Positions 42,830 to 52,873 of a DNA stretch of 64,000 nucleotides are shown piece by piece. Made by a program: the position numbers and the translations under genes. The stretch is from the NCBI RefSeq assembly GCF_021462225.1, contig NC_061804.1, positions 13,868,740 to 13,932,739 on the forward strand, written 5' to 3'. This DNA comes from Girardinichthys multiradiatus (Eukaryota; Chordata; Actinopteri; Cyprinodontiformes; Goodeidae). The notes under the pieces are model-generated. The model did no database searches, was not told the origin of the DNA, and was given only the letters and a program-made list of their open reading frames with translations. How positions within the stretch are numbered: position 1 is the first letter of the stretch; every line of letters starts with the position of its first letter.

Positions 42830-43445
42830 ATCCTTAGGTGTTTGGGTTTTGGTTCTTTTCTGCCTTTGTTCTCACAGTTTCCTTGTAGTTTATTCATGTT
42901 CCATAGTCCTTGCCTTATTCAGTTCATTTCTCTGTGTTTATTATTGCAAATAATATTTTGCCAAATTAGTTCTTAAGGTTAAGTTTTTTACTTATTTCAT
43001 GTGTTCTGTTGCCTGTGTATTCAAATTAATTAGGTTTGTATTTGCCTTTTCCCTTTGATCTAGTGTTTGCTTGCATCTCAGTTCAGCTCCATTTGTGTTA
43101 ATTAGTCTCCCTCCCTCAGCTTCTTTGCTTTCACTCTCCCATGACTTCTTCAAATTTCTTCTTATTAGCTCATGTAGTTCCTTTGTCATCTTCCATCACT
43201 GCCTCAGTATTTAAGCTCCTGTTTTCTCATTGTTCACTGCCGCATTCTTTCATTGCATTGCCATGTTCTCTTTTTCTGCTTTCTTTTTCTCTGCTGGTGC
43301 TCTATGCCCTGTTCTCCTTGTGCCACACCATTTTGTAAGTTTCTTTTTTTATTAATAAAGAACTCTTTGCCAATTTTTGCCTGCACTTGGGTCCTTCTTA
43401 AAACCAACATTCGTTTCAAAGCCCCAGACCACACTAACATTAAAC
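42830..43445 (+). mobile_element. Retrotransposon 3' UTR/tail, sense
   Basis: A T- and C-rich stretch with TATTTAAGCTCCTGTTTTCT, AATAAAGAACTCTTTGCCAA (43355 on) and TGCCTGCACTTGGGTCCTTC, a layout typical of fish non-LTR retroelement 3' ends. Open frames here are low-complexity artefacts. Confidence 0.45.
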
Positions 43446-44099
43446 TACATGATAATGGCAGGTGGAAAATCGCAGCCGGCCTGAACCAGAACATTTATTG
43501 TTTGTCTAATTTAGGCGCCCCAATATGGCCTTCACAGGGTTCTTATCAAAACATTTCTCCTGGATGTTCTGTAAATACGACGCTCTGCCCCAGCAACCCC
43601 CCTCATCTGTGAACTGAACTGTATGGCCGTTTGATAAAACTTCCATCTCTTCGTCAAGGACAATGGCACCTTCGTCAGTGTTGACAGTCTAATTCTTTGC
43701 ACACATGATCATACTTGAATATTGGCACCCTCATGAGTCCACCATGCCCCTGCAAAATCTTTGCTCATGTGTGTTGCTTTCCCATGGTCCTTATTTTTAC
43801 CTAAATGCGGATTTCATTTCTTCATCTCTTCTCCTTTTCATAGATTTTTAGATTTACCAGTGAAAGGAAAATAATACTAGTCTCTTAAAAATGTGAACAA
43901 AGGCTGATTTACACCAGTGACTCAGCTTCCTTTGTTAGAACTCAGTGATTGCTTTGTTAAATTTCAATGGATGCAAATGACTGTTATTAATTTTTAGATT
44001 TCTCAGAGGGATTCATAGATGTTTAGATTTCTTGGAAGGATTGTAGTATCATTTGATTTGTTTTCCTGTGTCTGTATCTGTGTTTATTTTCTTTGTGAT
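43446..44099. other. Intergenic, nothing recognised
   Basis: No coding match or repeat ends seen. Confidence 0.4.
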
Positions 44100-44185
44100 T
44101 GTATTGTAATTGTACGTACAGCACTTTGAGTGTCTCGTAACTGAAAAGCGCTATAGAAATAAACTTACCTTATCTTACATGCCAA
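44100..44185 (+). repeat. LINE/SINE-type 3' tail
   Basis: GTACAGCACTTTGAGTGTCT and GAAAAGCGCTATAGAAATAA then ACTTACCTTATCTTA is the standard 3' end of a fish L2-like element; the same GCGCTATA-AATAAA logic appears at 62855. Confidence 0.6.
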
Positions 44186-46699
44186 CACCCCAATGTTTGT
44201 ACAATGCTCTTTTTGAAAAAGGTTGTCTTTTTAGACTGAATAATATCAGTGACTTCTTAATTTCTCTAGATTGTGAAAAGATGTTTTGATCTTTTACTCT
44301 ACCTAATGTTGTCAGACAGGTTCTATTTAAATGATTACTTAATTATATGGAACTAGTAGTAATCATGTCTGAGTGTAGGTGAAATTAAATTTGTCGTTTG
44401 TTTGAGTAGCCTTTTCTTCTACTTCTTTTACTTGAAAACTAAGTAAACACCATTAAGCCCAGTTTCTCCAGAAAGATTTGGTTCTTATTCAAAATAATAT
44501 TTCCTTAAATATTGTTTCCCTATTTCCTGAATAATATTTCTTTAAATGTTATTTTAATAAATGAAGGCAGCTAATGAGACACCGTTGAGAATTAGTCATC
44601 CAGAAGGTTGGTTTTATTCAGCAGATCATTCTTTAAAATATTATTTTATTAAAATAATATTGTATCTGATCTTGCATTGTGAATGGTTGCCTAAACGTTT
44701 GCTGATTATTGCCTAAATTTGTTCCAAGACTAACTTAACTTCACTTCAAGATTCTTCAAGATAATCCTTGGTTCTCAGACATAAATAACATTGCATGGTA
44801 ATGTTGCATCACTCTTTTTGGTCATGGTTTCCAATCATCTTTAATCAACTTGTTTATATTGTACATAGTCCATTAGTCTTCGTTATTCTTTAATTCTGCT
44901 TGGTACTTTAGTTGGATTGTTTTAGCATAGTAAAGAGTTTGTTGATTGAAATATGCTTGACTTTGAGTTGACTTATTTTTGTTAATAAATTCTTGTATTT
45001 TAAGAAATTGTGTGAATTCATTCCATGTTTGTACAGAGTTTTGATGTTCAATAATGTCATAGCTCGTCTCACACCTTTCTATTTTGTCCTAATACCTTCG
45101 CCTTACTGGGCTGGTATTCACAGGACAACCCTTAACAGACCGAAATATTATTTGATAAAATATTAAAATATTAATATTAAATAATATATTCAAATTCATA
45201 ATCACAACATTGCCAATCAGTTTGTTTTCACTAGGTGTTCTGCATGCATTTTTAGGCTAATCTGCAGAAATAGGGCAGAGGAAAAATCAGGAAACTGTCA
45301 TCACAAAATCAAAGAGGTCCAAAAAATCTTGAGTTGTATTTTGTGATAAAAGAAAATTACTTAGTTTTAGGACAAGTTCAGGTAAAACATAAAACCCTGC
45401 AAATTGTTGAAGAATCAATAAAAAAAACCTTTCAAAGTAAAAGCACTTACCAAAAAGAAAAATACTAAATTTTTAACTACTCCTGGGTAATTTGCCTGAA
45501 TGTAACAATTTGTTTTGGGCTTACCATATTATATATAAACTGCTGACTCATGCCATGTGTAAAACCTGATAACTGATGCTCCAAAGGCTTATTTCTGGCC
45601 AAGTTAATGTTTGTAATAGAGTTTCCTACATAAAACATTCTGACCGATGTCTCGTGAATGTTTCATGAATGTTACAGAAACAGTGAGGGGATTATCTATT
45701 AAAGACAACAAAAAAGCATATCCCTATATTTGCAGAAGGAACACCGTGACATATTTGTCTAGCAGTGTAATTTGTCAACCCTGTTTCGTTTTTTTCAACG
45801 GCATGAAAGATAAAACCACCATTCAAAGAATATCACTTTTAACTGATGCCACTTTGACCTTAAGCATCATGATGTTTTATTACCTTCTCTTTAACCATTA
45901 ACCACCCTTTTTCAGCTGGAGTGCCAGCTGAGAGACACGCAATTTATACTGTCCCAAAGAAATTAAATCACATTTAATGTGTATTAAGGGACCTAAAAAG
46001 TGGTGCACCTCAGTGTGACATTTTCTGACTCTGGATATGTTAGAGTCATCTGCAGGAAATCAGGAATATCTAACATTTAACCTGTGGAGGGAGTTTACAG
46101 AGGGCAAACGACAGCCCTGAGCTGCAGATGTGGTTGCCAAATGGTAAAAGTGCAAAATGTAACATTCGGAAGCAAGACAATGGAAACAGCCGGGACAATT
46201 ACACTCATTCATTATTCTACATCCTGCTCAATTCGACTTAGAAGCAACCATTTCCTGTTTTTTTCAGGTTGGGAATTGATAACTTTGCATTGTAATGTTA
46301 ACAAATCATAAACTGAAATTAAAAATTTTAATAAAAAAATAGGACTAAGCAAACAAAGATACAAGGATATTGAATTTCAGAAGCAAAAACGTTGCACTAA
46401 GAAAGGTTTTCTTACTTTTTCTGCCTAACAATAACAGGCATGCTTAAGTTCCAGCTCTCAAAAACAATACACTGAGTTGCCTAAAGAGGGAGCTAAACTT
46501 TAATAAACTTTTCTGAAAAACACCACATCTTAGGAAGAGGCCAAGGAAACTGATTCTGTTTCCCTTTTATTTCCTTACACCTTTCACTCTGTCTCCAACC
46601 ATGTTACACTCTCTTTTACCTATCTAATATAAATGGTTAGGAAGTGAAAGTTGTTTTGATTTTGATGTCAAAAATATTAAATAAATACCCTTAATAAAA
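44186..46699. other. Intergenic, nothing recognised
   Basis: AT-rich. It was searched for small cytokine-like exons because IL3 and CSF2 lie between ACSL6 and IRF1 in mammals; no convincing exon was found. Confidence 0.4.
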
Positions 46700-47260
46700 T
46701 CAGAAACACAAACCATGTGTGAGAAATAAGTTTATTCATCAAAGCTAAAACAATGGTACTCTATACAGATGCTTACAGTGAATAAAAAGTGCATTGTTTG
46801 ACACGACTGTGCTGCCATGCAGTAGCAGGAAGCACATCACATGAATGGCATTCACTTTGGATTGCAAAGCAGTCTTTGAAGCTGGTATGCAGCCTAAAAC
46901 AGGATCCCTTAAATTGCTTTGCAACAGATGCTGTTACAAAGTATTACAGATCAATGCTAAAATTCAAATATTTCTTCTAGTAATCCCTGCTTGCAATTTC
47001 CCACCTGTACAAGCCTATGCTGTCATTGTGTGGCTGACAAATGAGGGCTTCGGCCTGATCCAGTGACACTGAGTTGTCAAAGCAGATGGTCCAGTGGGGA
47101 TAGAGATCGGATGCTCAAGCACCTAATGCCAAAGCTTCAAGTTACAGTTTTATCCCTTCAGGTGGCCTAAATGTTCAGATTCACTGACACAGCATGCAGA
47201 GTTTTCAGTGCATTTTGCTGCAAACTGCCAATAAGGCTGAACCATACTTGGAAATAATGA
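46700..47260. other. Unassigned non-repetitive block upstream of irf1
   Basis: A reverse-strand AATAAA (complement near 46730-46736) is followed on the minus strand by a 40-odd-codon open stretch reading PHWTICFDNSVSLDQAEALI and onward, ending in TAG near 46978. No start or flanking splice pair could be settled. It may be a conserved non-coding element, an old repeat or the last exon of an unknown minus gene. Confidence 0.25.
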
Positions 47261-47460
47261 TTAGAAACTCAGAAATGATGAATAAATAAGTAGTTACTGT
47301 TGAAGTGGGATTTAAAACAAGATGTCATCCAATAACAACAACAATGGGATTGTAATAATAATAATTAGAAGCTTCTATTACTACTACTAGAAAAAAATTA
47401 AAATAACAATAATAGTAAAAGCTGATATTAATACCCCCTGAATCTTTCCACATGTCTTGT

Positions 47461-48330
47461 TACTATAACAGCTACCAATCCTTTAGGGTATGTCTCTACC
47501 TGCATTTTTGCTCATTCTACTGGTCAAAATGGTTCAAGCTCTGTCAGACTGGGTGGAGATTGTCTGTGAAAACATTTTTTTTTTTTTTTTACTACAAAAT
47601 CTCAGTTGGGTTCAGATCTGGATTTTTACAAGACTATTCTAACACATAGACATGCCTGTATAGCCCTGGCTTTATGCTTAGTTTCATTGGAAACCTGAAC
47701 CCCACCCTCAGTCTTTCTGCCTTTGTAGTCTCTAACAGGTTATCTTCAATGATTTTCCTGTATTTAGCTCTATACATCTTCCCATCAACTCTGATCCACC
47801 TCCTTGTCACTGCTGAAGAAAATCTTCCTATGAGTTTTCCAGCAAACGAAGCATTTTGCATGCAGGCCAAAACGTTTAGTTGTCATCTAATCTGATGAGA
47901 CCACTTTCCTTAATTTGATTGCCGTGTGCTCTGTTAAGGCCAGATCACTAATAGTCTGCTTGTTAACACCCTCTCACACCTGAGCTGAAGCTATTTGCAA
48001 CAGGTACCATGTGGGTGCATCTCTGATTAAAGCTATCCTTGCCCAGTCTGTCAGTTGAAGTGGATTTCCATGTCTCACAGGTTTGCAGTTTGCACTACTT
48101 CCACCTACAGATTATGAATTGGAACAGTGCTCGCTGAGTTATTAAAAAAAAAAAGAAAAAAAAGTTTTAAAACCTAACTCTGCTGTAGAGTTGTCCGCAG
48201 TATCTTCATCCCTATCTTGTTTATTTGTTCTTCGTGATGCCGTTTCTTCACAAATGCTCTCTAATAAACTCCTGGTGACTCCCCAGAATAGCTAAATAAA
48301 CTAAGAAACAAAAACTAAAAGTTGACATGG
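47461..48330 (-). mobile_element. Decayed Tc1/mariner copy, antisense
   Basis: Antisense Tc1 order: CTCTAACAGGTTATCTTCAA, TCTTCCCATCAACTCTGATC, AGCATTTTGCATGCAGGCCA, TCATCTAATCTGATGAGACC, AACAGTGCTCGCTGAGTTAT, then TTCGTGATGCCGTTTCTTCA and CTCTCTAATAAACTCCTGGT. All frames are broken. Confidence 0.7.
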
Positions 48331-48350
48331 GTTACATCAGCTGCAGTGAT

Positions 48351-48602
48351 TTCCTAGAATTACTCCACTTCTCTCCACTGAGCTCCCTGACAGTGTTCCA
48401 ACAATAGTAAGGCAGAAACTCGGGAGGATCCCACACCCCCTATATGGAATAGAAATTGTCTGTCTTCATCGGGAAATCCCACACAATTGGTTGCCGGTGA
48501 AAAACTCCGCAGGAAAATTCCCTGCCCTTCCCTGCTAGGGGGGCTGAGCGCGCGCAGTGGAGACGAGAGCGCGGCCACGATCCACGCCGCTCGGGAAGTC
48601 CC
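48351..48602. promoter_or_regulatory. Cluster of STAT (GAS) and NF-kappaB consensus sites upstream of irf1
   Basis: TTCCTAGAA (48351-48359) is a perfect TTCNNNGAA STAT motif. GGGAAATCCC (48471-48480), GGAAAATTCC (48512-48521, reading GGAATTTTCC on the other strand) and GGGAAGTCCC (48593-48602) fit NF-kappaB consensus. They sit in a locally CpG-rich block (about 48520-48600) 1.5-1.8 kb upstream of the irf1 TATA box. IRF1 is known to be induced by STAT1 and NF-kappaB, so a distal inducible element is a reasonable inference. Function is not shown by sequence. Confidence 0.5.
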
Positions 48603-48690
48603 ACTGTAAGGACAGCAGGGGGAGATGTGAAAAGGCATTTATGGGGCTTCCCACATGCTTTAAGCGTGCAAACATTTTTAAATAGCATAG

Positions 48691-49150
48691 CATTCTTTCA
48701 TACACTCACACACACCGACACCCACAGACTTACACACGCACACCCCCATACCGAGAGTAGCATACTAAAAACAAAACCCTTTGATTGTTATGAACTATGA
48801 GCATCTTTTCACCTCATTGCATTGCTTGGCGCGCTTTACTTTGTATCTAAGCGTTCGTGCGAGAATGACGTGTTACTAGATAAGATCTGATAAGATGTGT
48901 CTGGGGGGTGATAGAAGAGCTTCCTCATGTCTCCATTCTCTGAACGTGTTTCCTGTAAGAAAGTTTGTGTCAGTCTGCCTCCAGCGGCAGAGCAAAATTA
49001 CTGCAGCATTTCTTGTAAATGCCCTACTTCTCACAGCGTCGGCTGTTTATACTAAAGGGTGTATCATGAGCACGCTTGTCATGCCAGAGTGTGGGGCAGC
49101 ATTCAAAAGGGCAAGGAATATCTTAATTGAACTCATTTATTGCACCTGCT
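48691..49150. other. Intergenic, nothing recognised
   Basis: CA-rich at the left (about 48700-48745); an open plus frame across 48895-49320 runs into the (ATA)n microsatellite and is not supported. Confidence 0.4.
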
Positions 49151-49151
49151 T

Positions 49152-49152
<1 letters not shown>

Positions 49153-49200
<48 letters not shown>

Positions 49201-49212
49201 TACATATATATA
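49153..49212. repeat. (ATA)n microsatellite with (TA)n end
   Basis: About 16 uninterrupted ATA/TAA units from 49153 to 49200, then CATATATATA. Probably polymorphic. Confidence 0.9.
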
Positions 49213-49410
49213 TCTTGCAATCCAAAAGTTGTGGGTTTGATTCCAGTTTTTTCTGTCAATGTGTCCCTGGACAAGGCGCTTAACCCCAAGTTGTCTGCCG
49301 ATCTGCCTATCGGTGTATGAATGTATGCTGTATAAATTCAGTCCAATTGCCAATGATAACAATACCGATAAAACATAGAGCTTTTGTGATTTGCTGTCTG
49401 ACTGACTGAA
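49213..49410 (+). repeat. tRNA-derived SINE, second family
   Basis: TTGTGGGTTTGATTCCAG is a tRNA B-box variant, followed by TCAATGTGTCCCTGGACAAG and GCGCTTAACCCCAAGTTGTC, the conserved body of a widespread fish SINE. It directly abuts the (ATA)n tract. Confidence 0.6.
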
Positions 49411-50059
49411 CATTTACAACTATTGGAATGTTGAATAAATCTGCACGGTGCTATACGTCCAGCAGATATATAAAGCTCTGCCAAGTGTCATCCAGCTCAG
49501 GTAATTTAGTTTTATGCAACGGATTACGTGCAGCGGGCTACTGAATTCAAGCCTTGATGTTATTAACTTCCCACTTGCAGTCAACAGTGTGATTTCTCGG
49601 AAACAGCTCCACTGCTGAACAAGAGACTCACAAACGCATGCGCAGCCCACTGTAAAAACTGTCGCGCAACCAATGTAAAAACTGTCGCCGAGTCCAAATA
49701 AAAGTATTATTTTCATCTTCTTATTGCATTTTAAAATGGATTTTTAAAACATATGTTTAAATACATGTATAGTAATTAAATGTTTGCAAGTGATCAAATG
49801 CTTCTTTGTTGATTAAACATTTATTTTGAAACTATTTGCTTTGATGTCCCTTCATTCCTCTATTCCGAAGCTGTGCAAGAAACATTTTAGGTAAAAACTG
49901 GCAAACACGACCTAGATGAGCATGCCTTAGCATATAACAAAAAATCCCCGGCATAGATAAACGATAAAATACTCAAATGCTTTATAAAAACGTATTCTGA
50001 AGTCACAAGAGGTGCGTCGTTTTACAGTTTGGATATTTCTTACAGTGTGAACCACCCTC
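49411..50059. promoter_or_regulatory. irf1 upstream region with paired 15-bp repeats
   Basis: TGTAAAAACTGTCGC occurs at 49651-49665 and 49674-49688, separated by an 8-bp GCAACCAA spacer (a CCAAT-containing stretch). CGCATGCGCA (49635-49644) fits an NRF1 half of consensus. These may be upstream promoter elements; none is proven. Confidence 0.35.
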
Positions 50060-50254
50060 TGGGCCGGCCGGGGAATACCAGCGTAGCAATATAAAACACC
50101 CGACCGCGCCGTGCTCAACTCAGTGCCAGAAAGCTATCCAGAAGGATAACTCACGAACGAGAAGAAGCTGACCTACAAAGAAACTCGGACCTTCCGCACT
50201 ACTGATTTTTACGCATCTTCCTTTTCCCCTCGGATCGTAAAAAGAGCAAACACT
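50060..50254 (+). promoter_or_regulatory. irf1: irf1 core promoter and non-coding exon 1
   Basis: A kappaB-like site GGGGAATACC (50070-50079) lies 11 bp upstream of a TATA box, TATAAAA (50090-50096). Transcription should start near 50115-50120. Exon 1 is non-coding and ends at 50254 with the donor ACT|GTAAGT; the intron runs to the acceptor TTTTAG at 50775. Mammalian IRF1 promoters also hold a kappaB site close to the start, so inflammatory induction through NF-kappaB is likely. No canonical STAT (TTCNNNGAA) site was seen in this proximal block. Confidence 0.75.
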
Positions 50255-50775
50255 GTAAGTGGCTCCAAAGGATTTAATCACTTTTTTAAAAGTTATATGA
50301 AGGATATTACGTGCATGCGTTGATTTTAAAAAATGTATTTTTACTTTGCGCATTTATCGCTTACAATGAATTGAATATGGCTCCAATTTCATGGACGGAA
50401 ATATTTGCATCGTGCGCCTCCAGCCGCGCAGGAGGAGTTGAGATACCTTTTAAAACACTTTTTTTGACCTCAAGACGAAGCTCTGTGAATTTGGAAAATA
50501 ATTTCAGATAAGCCGCATGTTTTTTTTGGGTGCAACATTATAACAAATGCCGTTGACTCCTACATGTAAACGCCCCCAAACCTCCCCGCTCTGCGCGCCC
50601 TGCGACCCTGGGATGAACTCATTCTCACCTTTTTTTTGGGCGGCCAACAGGCAGCTATAAATCTAAGCTGAGGCGGATGTGGGGAATTCAGTTGCTTTCA
50701 CTACTGTATATCAAACTCGACTTCCGTCTTAATCTAACGCTAGTCGTGTTTTTCTTGTGTTGCTGTGTATTTTAG

Positions 50776-50870
50776 GCATAAACATGCCTGTGTCCAGAAT
50801 GAGGATGAGACCATGGCTGGAGAAGATGATCGAATCAAACACCATCAGCGGTCTAACTTGGGTGGATAAG
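50776..50870 (+). CDS. irf1: irf1 exon 2 (start codon)
   Basis: The acceptor is TTTTAG and the ATG is at 50784. It encodes [20 protein letters not shown] then ISGLTWVDK, donor [21 protein letters not shown] is the universal IRF1/IRF2 N terminus, so the start is secure. Confidence 0.96.
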
Positions 50871-52873
50871 GTAAGAGTCTTATGAGACATCGAACCAATG
50901 ACCATTTGTGATAGAGCTCGTTTTATGCAGAAAACTCATTAAAGCAAGAGTAAGCAAATGCATATAAAGATATCTGTATGGCAAAAATACAAATTTTTAA
51001 AATTTTATGTTGCAGGAGAAGACAATGTTCTCCATTCCCTGGAAGCATGCTGCTCGACATGGTTGGGAGCTAGACAAAGACGCCTGTCTGTTCAAAGAAT
51101 GGGCCATCCACACAGGTGAGCAAGCAAGAAAATGCACCTCAGCTGTATTGGTAAAAAATATGTGATCTTGTTGGGAGAAAAACTGATATCAAACCATCAT
51201 GTTTAATGGTTTCTACAGGTAAATATTCCCAGGGCCAGACTTGCGATCCCAAAACTTGGAAAGCTAACTTCAGATGTGCAATGAACTCCCTGCCTGACAT
51301 TGAGGAGGTGAAAGACAAGAGCATCAACAAAGGCCACCAAGCCATGCGGGTCTTCAGAATGCTGCCTGCGGTTTCAAAATGTAGAGGTGAGAAACATTAC
51401 TCATTACTTCATGATTTTTACTGTAGATTTCTTTCTGCTGTCATAATATTAGAAAAAGAGAGATTTAAAGTGATTAACATTTTTTTCTTTCCTCTGCACA
51501 GACAAAAGAAACAAGTCGAGGGATACCAAGTTGAGAAAGAAGGTAAATACTGCCAATGTGCTGCAGCTATAGTGGCACTTATTTTCATCTTATTAGAGAT
51601 TATTCAAATGATACCACTCTCACGCTGACCTAGATTAGGCTATGTAAATATTATCACAGAGCATGTATTTCCTTGTGTTTTGTTTTAGAAAAAAAACACT
51701 CACTGATTTCATCTTTTTGTCTCTGCAGAGACAAGCAGTCAAGGAAGAGATGGAGTCAGACTACAGCGAAACCCACTCTCCTGTAAACATGTGTCTGCCT
51801 GAGGAAACCATGTCCACTCAGGAAAGCACAGTAGACAGCACAGTAAACATGGACCATGGAGGTGAGTGAAAAGTGTAGCAAAACATTTATGGAAAACTCT
51901 CTCTATATATGCAAACGCTTAATGTTTTAAATATGAGATTTTCTAAACAACAAGGAAATTAATGCTGTTTTCTTGTTGCAGAGTTTGAGTCTCCAGCTGA
52001 AGTTCCAGAGTTGTCCCTCTTAGTCGAGATTGAGACAGATCCTATGCAGTTCAACCTTTCCCACAGATTTGAGGTTTCTCCTGAACACAGCTCTGGTAAG
52101 ACAGCAAGACATATTTTCCTCACTGAAAAATATATAAAAAATATGCAAGGTTATTAGATAGAATATTAGCTTACCATCATACTCACACCACTTCCTTTTT
52201 CTCTCCCTGCTTATTCGCTGTGATCTTCCAGAATACGACCTTCCCCAAGACATCATTGAGGTAAACATTACTTTCAGCTCTTACTCTTAACTGCATGCAT
52301 TTTTTCATTGGCAGGAATACCCATTTTTGTCTCTTTCTGCCTGTTTGGCGTCATTAATATTAAAACAATTAAGCTAATTGTTAAAAAAAATACTTGGTGT
52401 GAGAAATCTCCAGTTGGTCAAAGTATAGTCCATAATCAATCCGGTGTTACTCTTACAGATTTGCAAGATACTGGAGAAAGACTCACAGTGGACGAACTGT
52501 TCAGACATTAAGGGATTCCTTCACAATGAAGCATGCACCAGTCCAGAGAGCCAGTGGAGTGAATCTTCCTCAGGTAAATACTACTAACCAATGAGGAAAT
52601 TTACTCTACAGCAGTTTTAAACATGTAAAATTAGAATCAGGTTTTTTATGTAGCAGTGGATGACTTTAGCAAGCAGATGAGTTTTAATGAAAATTTGGCT
52701 CTAATTTTACAAATGTATCCATCTTGTCACCTTCATTCATGCTAGAATGTTCTGTTTTATTTGCAGCAGAAGAATTGGACGACATTCCACAGTACACAAC
52801 ACTGGGCACAGACCTCCGCCCCATCAACGAAATCTGGAGCAGCTTTTATCAAGAGATCCCATCCTTGATTTGA
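50784..52873 (+). CDS. irf1: Interferon regulatory factor 1 (complete, 9 coding exons)
   Basis: A transcription factor that binds GAAA-containing interferon response elements and drives interferon-stimulated, MHC class I and cytokine genes. Exons: 50784-50870 (coding part), 51016-51115, 51219-51386, 51502-51542, 51729-51861, 51982-52095, 52232-52260, 52459-52573 and 52767-52873; all phases agree, giving 297 aa plus TGA. Residues 1-115 are the IRF DNA-binding domain with tryptophans at 11, 26, 38, 46 and 58, as in human IRF1. [24 protein letters not shown] and RMLP segments are near identical to IRF1. A basic stretch (118-133) is a likely nuclear signal; VKEE (136-139) fits a SUMO consensus. 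The C-terminal activation half is acidic and weakly conserved, ending EIPSLI. It could be the fish irf1a or irf1b paralogue; that cannot be decided here. Confidence 0.96.
51016..51115 (+). CDS. irf1: irf1 exon 3
   Basis: Between GTTGCAG and ACAG|GTGAGC. It encodes [20 protein letters not shown] then [13 protein letters not shown] plus one base, containing Trp38, Trp46 and Trp58 of the DNA-binding domain. Confidence 0.96.
51219..51386 (+). CDS. irf1: irf1 exon 4
   Basis: Between TTCTACAG and AGAG|GTGAGA. It encodes the recognition-helix region, [20 protein letters not shown], and the end of the DNA-binding domain ([13 protein letters not shown]). Confidence 0.96.
51502..51542 (+). CDS. irf1: irf1 exon 5 (basic linker)
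   Basis: A 41-nt exon between CTGCACAG and AAG|GTAAAT encoding [14 protein letters not shown]. This lysine/arginine-rich run, as in other IRF1 proteins, is the likely nuclear localisation signal. Confidence 0.93.
51729..51861 (+). CDS. irf1: irf1 exon 6
   Basis: Between CTCTGCAG and GGAG|GTGAGT. It encodes [20 protein letters not shown] and on to [12 protein letters not shown] is a possible sumoylation site. The Ser/Thr-rich composition suits a regulatory region. Confidence 0.93.
51982..52095 (+). CDS. irf1: irf1 exon 7
   Basis: Between TTGTTGCAG and TCTG|GTAAGA. It encodes [20 protein letters not shown] and [18 protein letters not shown], an acidic segment with hydrophobic patches like an activation domain. 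Phase is consistent with both neighbours. Confidence 0.92.
52232..52260 (+). CDS. irf1: irf1 exon 8 (29-nt micro-exon)
   Basis: Between CTTCCAG and GAG|GTAAAC encoding [10 protein letters not shown]. It corresponds to the LPEDIMKLLE region of human IRF1, which confirms a short exon that would otherwise be overlooked. Confidence 0.9.
52459..52573 (+). CDS. irf1: irf1 exon 9
   Basis: Between CTCTTACAG and TCAG|GTAAAT. It encodes [20 protein letters not shown] and [27 protein letters not shown] aligns with KLLEQSEWQ of IRF1. Confidence 0.92.
52767..52873 (+). CDS. irf1: irf1 exon 10 (stop codon)
   Basis: The acceptor is TTTGCAGCAG, a tandem NAGNAG site; either choice keeps the frame and adds or omits one alanine. 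It encodes [20 protein letters not shown] then [14 protein letters not shown] and TGA at 52871. Confidence 0.93.

Noticed and set aside
43141..43612. Plus frames of 65 and 119 codons rich in Cys, Phe and Leu.
   Set aside because: They fall in T/C-rich retroelement tail sequence with AATAAA; low-complexity artefact.
48233..48330. Minus-strand signal-peptide-like start MSTFSFCFLVYLAILGSHQ below the kappaB cluster, suggesting a cytokine gene.
   Set aside because: The DNA (TTCGTGATGCCGTTTCTTCA...CTCTCTAATAAACTCC) follows the antisense Tc1 transposon order that continues to 47461, so the hydrophobic stretch is accidental.
49153..49212. Regular repeat considered as a CRISPR-like array.
   Set aside because: It is a 3-bp microsatellite with no spacers; the genome is vertebrate.
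48895..49320. A 141-codon plus frame.
   Set aside because: It runs through the (ATA)n microsatellite and a SINE; composition gives an isoleucine run, not a protein.
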